Positions 1-6,198 of a stretch of 25,464 nucleotides of DNA are shown here, one piece after another. The stretch covers positions 1 through 25,464 of the forward strand of contig CAZYLZ010000014.1 of assembly GCA_964648335.1 (NCBI GenBank). Direction: 5' to 3'. The translations under genes and the position numbers were made by a program. Positions within the stretch are counted from its first letter, which is position 1; the number at the start of each line of letters is the position of its first letter. The notes under the pieces are model-generated. The model was not told the DNA's origin, ran no database searches, and worked only from the letters and a program-made list of their open reading frames with translations. The DNA comes from CAZYLZ01 sp964648335 (GTDB taxonomy: Bacteria > Patescibacteriota > Minisyncoccia > Phycocordibacterales > UBA2100).

Positions 1-67
1 GACCCGGGCTCGAACCGGGGACCCTTCCCTCTTCAGGGGAATGCTCTACCAACTGAGCTATCCAAGC
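1..67 (-). tRNA. tRNA-Phe (GAA), 3' end cut by window edge
   Basis: Read on the minus strand, a 7-nt acceptor 5' arm GCTTGGA (61-67) is followed by a D arm with AGTTGGTAGA. The anticodon stem-loop is TTCCC-CTGAAGA-GGGAA with GAA at positions 34-36, and the T arm has TTCGAGC. Only the first two bases (TC) of the 3' acceptor strand lie inside the window. They match the expected complement TCCAAGC. Whether CCA is encoded cannot be seen. Confidence 0.95.
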
Positions 68-76
68 GCGATTAGA

Positions 77-85
77 ATCCTAGCA
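77..85 (-). promoter_or_regulatory. extended -10 promoter of tRNA-Phe
   Basis: The minus strand reads TGC-TAGGAT, an extended -10 element ending 9 nt before the tRNA 5' end. Transcription would start about 3 nt upstream of the mature tRNA. No good -35 is visible. Confidence 0.45.
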
Positions 86-110
86 TAGAGACGTCTTTTT
101 TTCACCGTCC

Positions 111-431
111 CTACTGGGTCGCAGGTTGCTTTGGCTGCGACAGGTACGAGTACCCTGGGATCTTCTGGAGGGCGCCCTGCAGCTCTTGAATCTGCAGCTG
201 TACCTGCGCACTCGTACCCTGCACCTGGTGCGCCGTGTTAAGCATGCTGTTTACTACCGGCTGAAGGTAGGTAACGTAGGCCCACAATGGCAGCCCGAGG
301 AGAAGCGCGTACCAGAGGAGCCTGAATATACCGCCCAGAAACGCGTTGCGGCGCATGCCCTTGAGCATTTTATTGTTCTCGCGCTCTATCTTGTAGGTCT
401 GCTCAAGTAACTCTCGATCAGTCGGTTGCAT
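111..431 (-). CDS. small single-pass membrane protein with coiled-coil tail
   Basis: This 106-residue protein begins MQPTDRELLEQTYK and has a charged N-terminal helix with ENNKMLKGMRR. One hydrophobic segment follows (about residues 34-58, LLWYALLLGLPLWAY). The periplasmic or extracellular tail is Gln-rich and amphipathic (QVQLQIQELQGALQKIP). I know similar short proteins of this pattern only as hypothetical proteins of Parcubacteria, so no function is assigned. A longer frame opens at 452. I prefer the ATG at 431 because a TAAAAT hexamer lies 7 nt upstream of it, which fits a leaderless mRNA, and because no Shine-Dalgarno sequence precedes either start. Confidence 0.75.
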   Translation of the reverse strand: MQPTDRELLEQTYKIERENNKMLKGMRRNAFLGGIFRLLWYALLLGLPLWAYVTYLQPVVNSMLNTAHQVQGTSAQVQLQIQELQGALQKIPGYSYLSQPKQPATQ

Positions 432-438
432 GAGGAAT

Positions 439-447
439 ATTTTAACA
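439..447 (-). promoter_or_regulatory. extended -10, likely leaderless start for the gene at 431
   Basis: TGT-TAAAAT on the minus strand ends 7 nt before the ATG at 431, so the predicted transcription start coincides with the start codon. Confidence 0.45.
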
Positions 448-466
448 TGCACACAGAACCGTTAAC

Positions 467-508
467 ATAAAAACAAGGAAAACCGCCTGACATTGCTGTC
501 GAGGCGGT
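467..508 (-). terminator. rho-independent terminator downstream of the gene 528-962
   Basis: The stem ACCGCCT (482-488) pairs with AGGCGGT (502-508), with an inner GACA/TGTC pairing. On the minus strand it is followed by a T-rich run (467-482). Confidence 0.75.
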
Positions 509-527
509 ATGCTGCGCGAGAAAAACC

Positions 528-962
528 TCAGTCACCACAGGTAGTTTCTGGATCAGGACACTTAAAGTGTCTGCAGAACCCGTCGGTACCGACGTGGTAA
601 TCCTTCGCGATAGAGTACAGTGGGTATGCGTGGCGAACTCGCGCTTTACAGTCAATGCAGAATGACCCTATTCCCGCTCGCTCCCGACACATGGCTTCGG
701 TCACGCTCGTAGCATAGGTATTGAGTATCTGTTCGCGCTTTAGCGACACCGATTCGGGTACAGATCCCGCAAGCAGTGCTAGCACATTGACCATGTTGAG
801 AGGAATGCCTTGAAGAGTGGCGGTTGCTTCGTCTTTTCCCGTAACGAGATAAAATTTAGCATCGTTCACGTTCGGACTATCTACGATGAATCCGCGCTCG
901 GCGTAGCGAAAGTTTCGATCATGATGTGCAGCTAACTCTTGCTCAGACACTTTGCGTAGCAT
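528..962 (-). CDS. hypothetical protein with Cys-rich C-terminus
   Basis: This is a 144-residue protein of unknown function. The start at ATG 962 is chosen because GGAG lies 8 nt upstream. The frame stays open to 1055, but that upstream part does not read like protein. The N-terminal two thirds are soluble, mixed alpha/beta, with no signal peptide or membrane segment. The last 55 residues hold six cysteines (about C92, C102, C105, C130, C135, C142) and H132, including a CIDC pair and C-R-H-F-K-C. That arrangement could bind a metal, but I do not recognise a named zinc-finger family. It ends just before a terminator (467-508), so it is probably the last gene of its transcript. Confidence 0.7.
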   Translation of the reverse strand: MLRKVSEQELAAHHDRNFRYAERGFIVDSPNVNDAKFYLVTGKDEATATLQGIPLNMVNVLALLAGSVPESVSLKREQILNTYATSVTEAMCRERAGIGSFCIDCKARVRHAYPLYSIAKDYHVGTDGFCRHFKCPDPETTCGD

Positions 963-1066
963 TGGAGAGCTCCATGAAAACAAGTTCAGAACTGGAGCCA
1001 AGCTACAGTGTTTTGAACAGCTTTGCAATATTATTTTGTGGCCCCGGCCTGCCACCTTCAGGGTGG

Positions 1067-1087
1067 CTCACAGCCAAGCTGCTGCGG
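1067..1087. repeat. 21-bp direct repeat, copy 1
   Basis: ctcacagccaagctgctgcg(g) is identical to the copy at 1171-1191. Both copies are followed by imperfect versions of the same GCGAGCACAA sequence (around 1105 and 1191). Confidence 0.85.
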
Positions 1088-1170
1088 TCTGCGACCATCA
1101 AGGGTGCGAGCACAAGCGTTCCGCCCTTGTGACCTCGGTCGTTTTTTGCTAAAAACGCCTCCGGTCGCGC

Positions 1171-1191
1171 CTCACAGCCAAGCTGCTGCGG
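1171..1191. repeat. 21-bp direct repeat, copy 2
   Basis: This exact copy of 1067-1087 sits between the tRNA-Arg 3' end and the Cys-rich orphan gene. The second copy looks like the first with about 19 bases deleted before GCGAGCACAA. The rest of 963-1220 holds no gene that I can support. Confidence 0.85.
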
Positions 1192-1192
1192 C

Positions 1193-1225
1193 GAGCACAA
1201 ATCTGCGCTTGCTCGATTTGTGCTC
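1193..1225. repeat. 10-bp inverted repeat overlapping the tRNA-Arg 3' end
   Basis: GAGCACAAAT (1193-1202) and ATTTGTGCTC (1216-1225) are perfect inverted repeats with a 13-nt loop. The right arm includes the last bases of the tRNA-Arg acceptor 3' strand and its discriminator base. In the primary transcript this hairpin would compete with the tRNA acceptor stem. No T-tract follows, so it is not an obvious terminator. Confidence 0.7.
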
Positions 1226-1292
1226 CCGGCCGGAATCGAACCAGCATTAACCCCTTAGGACGGGGCAGTTCTATCCATTGAACTACGGGAGC
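1221..1292 (-). tRNA. tRNA-Arg (CCT)
   Basis: On the minus strand the acceptor GCTCCCG (5' end at 1292) pairs with CGGGAGC (1222-1228), with discriminator A at 1221. The D arm is GTTC...GAAC. The anticodon stem-loop is GCCCC-GTCCTAA-GGGGT with CCT at positions 34-36, reading AGG. The T arm contains TTCGATT. The discriminator is followed by CAAA, so CCA is not encoded and must be added by a nucleotidyltransferase. A short hairpin (GCCT...AGGC) lies directly upstream in the 5' leader. Confidence 0.95.
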
Positions 1293-1316
1293 AATCGCCT
1301 TTTGTCAGGCGTATGC

Positions 1317-1325
1317 ATCGTAGCA
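1317..1325 (-). promoter_or_regulatory. extended -10 promoter of tRNA-Arg
   Basis: TGC-TACGAT on the minus strand would give a leader of about 18 nt before the tRNA 5' end. The -35 is weak. Confidence 0.4.
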
Positions 1326-1355
1326 TATCAAAAGCTGACCAGACACCGAGGTTAT

Positions 1356-1384
1356 TTGACTAACTAATTTTTTTGTGCTAATAC
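1356..1384 (+). promoter_or_regulatory. promoter of the ABC exporter
   Basis: TTGACT (1356-1361), a 17-bp spacer, then TAATAC (1379-1384) preceded by TGC, an extended -10. This is one of the best promoter matches in the window. Confidence 0.7.
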
Positions 1385-1414
1385 AACTTCAGGTTCCTTA
1401 ACACGGAGACGTAC

Positions 1415-3220
1415 ATGTCACAGATCGACGCGGCTCGATCCTTTTACCGGGATCTTAGGCGCAAATGCGTGGAAGTAAATCGATTCATCTACCCCATCGA
1501 TCCAGTATATGTCTGGTACCGCTGGTATCAGTCGATTGTATCGCAAGCAAAGACGCTGGCATCGTTCGTAATTGGCGCTTTCTTGATCGGCAAGTTTGTC
1601 GAGACTGGTTCGTTGAGCTGGTCACTGGTGATAAGCGGTATCACCGCCTATGGCGTCTACCACAGCGTTTCGGGGATCCTCGAATCCATGATGCGCGAAC
1701 GTAACGCCCTCTTTCGAACGAAGCTCTCTACCAAGCTCGACCAGACGCTCATGACTAAACTAATGTCTCTCGATCTGGGAAGGCTGGTCGACCCTGCGTT
1801 TGTCGAGCTGACTCAGATGGCGCGCAGGCGTGGCTCGAGCTCGATACAGCGCCTCTGGTATTCGCAAATAGAGTTCTTCGGAGCGCTCACTGGTCTTGTC
1901 GCAAGCGCAAGCCTGCTTTTGGTCCTCGATCCCCTGCTTTCGGTCATGGCCCTTGTGGTCGCTGTCCCGAGCATGGTGAAAAAGTGGTTCTACGAAGAAA
2001 AGCACCGTGAGCTCGATCTTCAAGAGACGATCGTACATCGCGAGATGTTCGAGATCAATCATGTGCTCACGTGGCCGCGTTCGAGCGTTCTGACACGTAT
2101 GCTGCGATTCGGAAGCCCGCTTTTGCAGCGCTATACAGGTCTCACCGAGGTTCTTTTCGAGAATGTGCGGGCACTAGCTCGGCTCGAAAAGCGCTGGTCT
2201 ATCGGCGTGGGGCTCACTACGCTCATCGGCACCATCCTTGTTTGCTCATATTTTGCCTCGGGATTGGTGGCTGGAAAATATTCCGTCATCCAGATCGGAG
2301 CAATCATCGGCAGTTTCCGCATGGTGACTGACGGCATGAGCAGATTCGCATGGACAATGACCGACATAGAGAACGAGCGACGCGACTACGGGTATCTCGA
2401 GAAATTCCTCGCGACCGTGCCGCTGGTAGACGAAGCTCACTCTTGCAGCATTTCTCTCAAAACGACGCCTGAGCTCGTGTGCGAGGCTGTTTCGTTTGCG
2501 TATCCACGCTCAGACAAACATGCACTTAACGACTGCGACATTACAATCCGACCGGGAGAAAAAGTCGCGTTCGTCGGTCCAAATGGCTGTGGAAAGACTA
2601 CCTTGTTGCGTCTTCTGGCAGGCATCTATCGTCCGTCAACGGGAAATCTTTGGATCAACGCACGGCCGATCGATACAGTCTTGCAGGAAGCGTGGCTCAA
2701 GCACATGGTCTTGGTTACCCAGGACGCACACCTTCCCGACCTCGATCTCATCTCTTCGCTCACGGGTCACGCCGAGAACAGAGAGAAAGATCGGCTTGGG
2801 AAGGCGCTCGTCTTCGCAGGCGTGGACTCGTTCATCGACGAGCTTCCGTATGGGCTCGAGACCTGGATCGGTGCCGAATGGGAGAAGGGCCGAGGATTCT
2901 CGTCGGGACAGTTGCAGCGACTTGCCCTTGCAGCCACGTTCTATCGATTCCTTGATCCCGATGTCTACATAGGCATGTTCGACGAACCAACGGCAAATTG
3001 CGATGCTTCGACGAAGGCACGCTTCTATCATTCGGTGACAAAGAGTCCCGAATTCGAGCATAAAACCGCTATCGTCACTTTGCACGATCCGCTGTACCTT
3101 CAGTTTTTCGACCGTGTCGTGCTTTTTGAGAAAGGACGTGTGGTCAAGGATCTACGCGGACTAGAACAGATCCAAGAGTATCGCGCCGATATAGCGCTAG
3201 CTCTCTCGCACGATCTGTAA
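1415..3220 (+). CDS. ABC exporter half-transporter (membrane domain fused to ATPase)
   Basis: This 601-residue fusion has membrane segments over about residues 45-330 and a nucleotide-binding domain over about 352-598. That order is typical of lipid, drug or peptide exporters that work as dimers in the cytoplasmic membrane. Visible motifs are the A-loop FAYP (361-364), Walker A GPNGCGKTT (388-396), Q-loop Q436, a variant signature FSSGQ (495-499, consensus LSGGQ), Walker B MFDEPT with D523/E524, and H-loop H557. The D-loop is also unusual (NCDA where SALD is common). There is no peptidase domain or substrate-binding partner gene, so the substrate is unknown. ATG 1415 has GGAG 6 nt upstream. 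The gene stands alone, with its own promoter and a terminator directly after it. Confidence 0.93.
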   Translation: MSQIDAARSFYRDLRRKCVEVNRFIYPIDPVYVWYRWYQSIVSQAKTLASFVIGAFLIGKFVETGSLSWSLVISGITAYGVYHSVSGILESMMRERNALFRTKLSTKLDQTLMTKLMSLDLGRLVDPAFVELTQMARRRGSSSIQRLWYSQIEFFGALTGLVASASLLLVLDPLLSVMALVVAVPSMVKKWFYEEKHRELDLQETIVHREMFEINHVLTWPRSSVLTRMLRFGSPLLQRYTGLTEVLFENVRALARLEKRWSIGVGLTTLIGTILVCSYFASGLVAGKYSVIQIGAIIGSFRMVTDGMSRFAWTMTDIENERRDYGYLEKFLATVPLVDEAHSCSISLKTTPELVCEAVSFAYPRSDKHALNDCDITIRPGEKVAFVGPNGCGKTTLLRLLAGIYRPSTGNLWINARPIDTVLQEAWLKHMVLVTQDAHLPDLDLISSLTGHAENREKDRLGKALVFAGVDSFIDELPYGLETWIGAEWEKGRGFSSGQLQRLALAATFYRFLDPDVYIGMFDEPTANCDASTKARFYHSVTKSPEFEHKTAIVTLHDPLYLQFFDRVVLFEKGRVVKDLRGLEQIQEYRADIALALSHDL

Positions 3221-3227
3221 CAAAACG

Positions 3228-3258
3228 ACCCGTCGCCAATCTCTTGGCGACGGGTTTT
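3228..3258 (+). terminator. terminator between ABC exporter and glutaredoxin
   Basis: ACCCGTCGCCA (3228-3238) pairs with TGGCGACGGGT (3245-3255), followed by TTTT on the plus strand. A weaker T-rich run on the other side may also serve the convergent glutaredoxin gene. Confidence 0.9.
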
Positions 3259-3276
3259 CATTTTGTGCGGTATCGC

Positions 3277-3510
3277 CTAAATATGGAGAATCTCCCTGAG
3301 TTTATCTTCGTCGAAGCCGACGATGGTCTCGTTGCCGATAGATATTACCGGCACTCCCATCTGTCCGCTCTTCTCGATCATCTCGCGGCGCTTGTCGAGG
3401 TCTTTGGCGACGTCGATGTCGGTGTACGAGACCTTGTTGGCGTCGAAGAATTCCTTCGCCGCGTGGCAGAAATGGCAGGTCGGAGTGCTGTAAATGGTTA
3501 CTTGGGCCAT
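3277..3510 (-). CDS. glutaredoxin-like thiol oxidoreductase
   Basis: This 77-residue protein is a complete minimal glutaredoxin/NrdH-type thioredoxin fold. The active-site pair is in TPTCHFCH (C12 and C15), the cis-proline loop is GVPVI (residues 52-56), and the C-terminal IVGFDEDKL is typical of the family. It would reduce disulfides in the cytoplasm. A plausible client is the ribonucleotide reductase encoded at 15158-17521, which ends in a redox Cys pair, but that link is inference. No Shine-Dalgarno sequence is visible upstream of the ATG. The gene diverges from the SpeA-like decarboxylase and converges on the ABC exporter. Confidence 0.92.
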   Translation of the reverse strand: MAQVTIYSTPTCHFCHAAKEFFDANKVSYTDIDVAKDLDKRREMIEKSGQMGVPVISIGNETIVGFDEDKLREILHI

Positions 3511-3539
3511 AGAGATAGATATGACTTATAAGGACGTAC

Positions 3540-3548
3540 AGTATAGCA
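3540..3548 (-). promoter_or_regulatory. extended -10 promoter of the glutaredoxin
   Basis: TGC-TATACT on the minus strand gives a predicted start near 3533 and a leader of about 22 nt. Confidence 0.5.
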
Positions 3549-3582
3549 AACCTGTAAGGACCGCGCTGTGTACAACACAACA

Positions 3583-3611
3583 CTGGCATTTTAAAGCAAA
3601 TACGCTATGAT
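3583..3611 (+). promoter_or_regulatory. promoter of the SpeA-like decarboxylase
   Basis: CTGGCA (3583-3588), a 17-bp spacer, then TATGAT (3606-3611). The predicted transcription start (3618-3620) falls at or just before the TTG at 3621. Confidence 0.5.
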
Positions 3612-3620
3612 GACTCGACT

Positions 3621-5060
3621 TTGGCCCTAACAATCACGGCGATGCCGACATCAGCACCCATACCCAAACCGACAAAGCGGAAATCCGCCAAAAAGAAGAA
3701 ACCGAAGAACGGCTATAAGAAGCTGTGGGGCTTTGGTATCGAGGATGCAAATACGGGCAACTTCGACATCACGCACGACGGCAAGTTCCTTGTGCGCGAG
3801 GGTAACTACCAATACAACCTGTACGACGTGGTAAAGAAGTACGGCACGTCAACCGAGATCTACTTCCCCACCGTGGTTGAGACCCGCGTACGCGACCTGC
3901 TTGAGACCTTTAACGCATACATTAAAGTTCTCGGCTATAAAGGAAAATACCGCTATCACTATCCGATGAAGGTAAACCAGAACAAGGAGTTCGTCCTCCC
4001 GGCAGTCGCCGAGGGAGCCAACCTCGATGTCGCCTCAGCTAACGAGCTATTCTTGGTAAAGCGCATGATCGAACAAGACCGCTTCAATAACAAGATCCGC
4101 GTCATGTGCAATGGCCCCAAGACCGAGAAGTACATGGATCTCATCGAGGAGTTGCGCGGTAAAGGACTCATCGTGATCCCAATAATCGAAGACTCGGTCG
4201 AGCTCGCTCGCATGCAAAAGTTCAAAGGCGAGGTCGGGATCCGCGTCGACCTGAACGTGAAGGTCGACAGCCACTGGGACAAGCGCTTCAACCGTTTCGG
4301 ATTCACTGAGGACGAGCTCTTATCTTTGGGCAAGATACGCAACCTCTCAGTCCTCCATTACCACATATCGAGCCAGATCGAGCACATCGACGGCTTTGTG
4401 AAGCCGCTTAAGCGCGCCCTCGAGCTCTATGCCAAGATGCGCGTCAAAAACCCCGGGCTCGACACGCTCGACATCGGCGGTGGCGCAGGTGTCCCGTACA
4501 ACAAGCATCGCCGTTTCTATACCGGCAAGACGCTCATCCAAAACATCGTACGTACGGCAAAGAATCACTGCGATCACCTCGGGGTCAAACATCCGAATCT
4601 CGTCACCGAATGGGGCCGTTACGTCGTAGCTCCTGCACAAGTGACTATCTACAAAGTCATTTCTGAGAAGTCGGTCTCGAACAAGGGCGGAAACAAGTGG
4701 TATGTCGTCGACGGCAGCTTCATGAACGACCTTGTCGACACGTGGGCACTCCATCAAAAATGGCATGTTGTACCCGTAAACGGCATGAACTCTAAACGGA
4801 TGCAAAAAGTGTGGCTTGCCGGCAGTTCGTGCGACAGCGACGACAAGTACACCGGCGGATCCTACGTTTCGCTGCCAAAGCTCGACGACCTCGACGAGCT
4901 CTATGTGGCATTCTTGGACACCGGTGCATATCAGGATTCGCTTTCCTCGCACCACTGTCTCCTCTCGTCACCCACCAAACTCATAGCCCAAAATGGCGAG
5001 ATAAAGGTCATCCGTAAGCGCGAGACTCCTGAAGAAGTCGGGAAGCAGTTCGGTTGGTAG
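3621..5060 (+). CDS. SpeA-like PLP-dependent (arginine) decarboxylase, compact form
   Basis: This 479-residue protein has a fold-type III PLP barrel plus a C-terminal beta domain. The motifs match biosynthetic arginine decarboxylase: YPMKVNQ with the PLP lysine at K117, MCNGPK (162-167), LHYHISSQ (245-252), the phosphate-binding GGGAGVPY (286-293), EWGR (330-333), CDSD (404-407) with the conserved catalytic Cys, and GAYQ (435-438). Arginine to agmatine for polyamine synthesis is the likely reaction, but diaminopimelate or another basic amino acid cannot be excluded. It is much shorter than the roughly 650-residue enterobacterial SpeA and lacks its inserted helical bundle and C-terminal extension. 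The first 33 residues are a lysine-rich tail. TTG 3621 is chosen from the promoter position. ATG 3642 is the alternative, and neither has a Shine-Dalgarno sequence. Confidence 0.85.
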   Translation: MALTITAMPTSAPIPKPTKRKSAKKKKPKNGYKKLWGFGIEDANTGNFDITHDGKFLVREGNYQYNLYDVVKKYGTSTEIYFPTVVETRVRDLLETFNAYIKVLGYKGKYRYHYPMKVNQNKEFVLPAVAEGANLDVASANELFLVKRMIEQDRFNNKIRVMCNGPKTEKYMDLIEELRGKGLIVIPIIEDSVELARMQKFKGEVGIRVDLNVKVDSHWDKRFNRFGFTEDELLSLGKIRNLSVLHYHISSQIEHIDGFVKPLKRALELYAKMRVKNPGLDTLDIGGGAGVPYNKHRRFYTGKTLIQNIVRTAKNHCDHLGVKHPNLVTEWGRYVVAPAQVTIYKVISEKSVSNKGGNKWYVVDGSFMNDLVDTWALHQKWHVVPVNGMNSKRMQKVWLAGSSCDSDDKYTGGSYVSLPKLDDLDELYVAFLDTGAYQDSLSSHHCLLSSPTKLIAQNGEIKVIRKRETPEEVGKQFGW

Positions 5061-5168
5061 ACACTTTTTGCTATCCACGTTCATACCTGAACCTTAATGG
5101 ACTTTTCATGGCAAATAGGATTAAATTGCCGTGGAGCTTGGGCTAGCGTTTGCGTACAGGAGGTCACC

Positions 5169-5423
5169 ATGCCGGTGATAATCAAGGACAAGTTCGTCAA
5201 AAAGAGCGATGATGGTTGCACTGCCAATTGGATCATCGGCGAGCGCGACAACGACGATCCACGGAGCTGGAAGCGGGTCTGGTGCAAGTTCGTCGAAGAT
5301 GCTCGCGACATCCTCTCGGCCGAGAGCTTTGCTACCAAGGCGCTCGATTATCCCCCATCTGAGCGGGAGATCGAGACTCAGAAGCGGAAGCAATTCTTCT
5401 TCGTCGAGCCCTATCAGGCCTGA
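5169..5423 (+). CDS. 84-residue hypothetical soluble protein
   Basis: ATG 5169 is preceded by a perfect AGGAGGT five bases upstream, which decides this start over the in-frame ATG at 5097. The protein is hydrophilic and highly charged, with no signal or membrane segment. It begins MPVIIKDKFVKK, has Trp/Cys-containing stretches (CTANWIIGERDNDD, WKRVWCKFVEDA) and ends QFFFVEPYQA. I do not recognise a family. The optimal ribosome-binding site and the strong terminator directly after the gene suggest good expression as a short mRNA. Confidence 0.75.
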   Translation: MPVIIKDKFVKKSDDGCTANWIIGERDNDDPRSWKRVWCKFVEDARDILSAESFATKALDYPPSEREIETQKRKQFFFVEPYQA

Positions 5424-5427
5424 CAAC

Positions 5428-5460
5428 CACCCATCGCAAAGCGGCGATGGGTGCTTTTTT
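5428..5460 (+). terminator. rho-independent terminator after the 84-residue gene
   Basis: CACCCATCGC (5428-5437) pairs with GCGATGGGTG (5444-5453), followed by CTTTTTT. It lies immediately before the 3' end of the convergent tRNA-Gly. Confidence 0.92.
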
Positions 5461-5461
5461 G

Positions 5462-5532
5462 TGCGGGATGGGGTAATCGAAACCCCGACTAATCCTTGGG
5501 AAGGACTCGTTTTACCACTAAACTAATCCCGC
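5462..5532 (-). tRNA. tRNA-Gly (CCC)
   Basis: On the minus strand the acceptor GCGGGAT (5526-5532) pairs with ATCCCGC (5463-5469), with discriminator A at 5462. The D arm is GTTTAGTGGTAAAAC. The anticodon stem-loop is AGTCC-TTCCCAA-GGATT with CCC at positions 34-36, reading GGG. The T arm is GGGGT-TTCGATT-ACCCC. The following bases are CAAA, so CCA is not encoded. Confidence 0.95.
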
Positions 5533-5548
5533 ATGACCGAACGGGACC

Positions 5549-5577
5549 ATGATACCAATCCCACGGACGTCGAGCAA
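5549..5577 (-). promoter_or_regulatory. promoter of tRNA-Gly
   Basis: On the minus strand TTGCTC (5572-5577), a 17-bp spacer, and TATCAT (5549-5554) with TGG before it. Transcription would start about 10 nt upstream of the tRNA. Confidence 0.5.
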
Positions 5578-5584
5578 AGTTGCC

Positions 5585-5971
5585 TCACTCGCCACGAACC
5601 AACGCCCAAAACTTCTGCCAACCGGTCTTTTTGACCAGCGTGGTCGTGGCGGGAGCCTCGGGATCCACCAAGACAAGCATCCCTTCGCCAGGACGTCCCA
5701 TCTGAAACTGCTGCCGCATCGCCTCTTCCTGACCTTCGGTAGTTTCAAGCCGATCGATATCGTATTTGAGCTTTGCTTCCCGCATTGATGTTTCATCGAG
5801 AGAAAGCTGAGCATGGTCGAGATTCTGTGCGGCCTCACGCTCCTTCATGCGGACCTCAAATGCCGCACGAACAAGAAAGACAACCACTACAAACAAAAGG
5901 AACGTGAACGCACGCCTTCGCCACAGCGCGGCAACCCTCGATTGTGCCTCTCTTTGCCTCCTTCCTGACAT
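5585..5971 (-). CDS. FtsB/DivIC-like septum formation initiator
   Basis: This 128-residue protein has the FtsB/DivIC layout. A basic cytoplasmic N-terminus (residues 1-20) precedes one membrane segment (about 21-39, AFTFLLFVVVVFLV). A coiled coil follows (about 43-85), then the typical EEAMRQQFQMGRPGEGM block (about 82-98), which corresponds to the conserved region after the coiled coil in DivIC. Family members help assemble the divisome at mid-cell together with FtsL and FtsQ/DivIB. Identification rests on architecture and this short motif, as sequence conservation in the family is weak. ATG 5971 has TAAAAT 8 nt upstream and no Shine-Dalgarno sequence. The 42-residue membrane peptide at 6019 is divergent. 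Confidence 0.82.
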   Translation of the reverse strand: MSGRRQREAQSRVAALWRRRAFTFLLFVVVVFLVRAAFEVRMKEREAAQNLDHAQLSLDETSMREAKLKYDIDRLETTEGQEEAMRQQFQMGRPGEGMLVLVDPEAPATTTLVKKTGWQKFWALVRGE

Positions 5972-5979
5972 ATGCTAGT

Positions 5980-5985
5980 ATTTTA
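5980..5985 (-). promoter_or_regulatory. -10 element, near-leaderless start for the FtsB-like gene
   Basis: TAAAAT on the minus strand lies 8 nt before ATG 5971, which leaves a leader of 0-2 nt. Confidence 0.4.
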
Positions 5986-6018
5986 GCCTATATACGCTAG
6001 GGTCGCGAACAAAAAACT

Positions 6019-6147
6019 ATGAGCTTTCTATTTCACAAACGGACAAAGGCGGTCGCTAAAGGCGTTTGGTACGTCGTTGCAATCATGGTAATTCTCGGTA
6101 TGGTATCGGTGTTCGGCCCGGGACTTGCACTTCTCCAAGGCCAGTAA
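6019..6147 (+). CDS. 42-residue single-pass membrane peptide
   Basis: ATG 6019 opens a frame of 42 codons. It encodes a basic N-terminus (MSFLFHKRTKAVAKG), one hydrophobic helix (about residues 16-38, VWYVVAIMVILGMVSVFGPG) and a short tail ending LLQGQ. It ends directly before a hairpin terminator. Positive-inside topology puts the N-terminus in the cytoplasm. I recall similarly built 40-residue peptides in Parcubacterial genomes but know no function. It is divergent from the FtsB-like gene. No clear Shine-Dalgarno sequence is present (A-rich AACAAAAAACT precedes the start). Confidence 0.65.
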   Translation: MSFLFHKRTKAVAKGVWYVVAIMVILGMVSVFGPGLALLQGQ

Positions 6148-6172
6148 GGCGGAGCATTATCGTGGATCAAAA

Positions 6173-6198
6173 AAGGCCGGACATACGTCCGGCCTTTT
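6173..6198. terminator. bidirectional terminator between the 42-residue gene and lepA
   Basis: GGCCGGAC (6175-6182) pairs with GTCCGGCC (6187-6194), flanked by A6 on the left and TTTT on the right. It therefore serves both convergent genes. The last bases overlap the lepA stop codon. Confidence 0.92.

Noticed and set aside
1067..1191. Direct repeat near tRNA-Arg considered as an attachment site of an integrated element
   Set aside because: The two copies are about 80 bp apart with nothing mobile between them. No integrase lies in the window, and the tRNA 3' sequence itself is not duplicated over a usable length.
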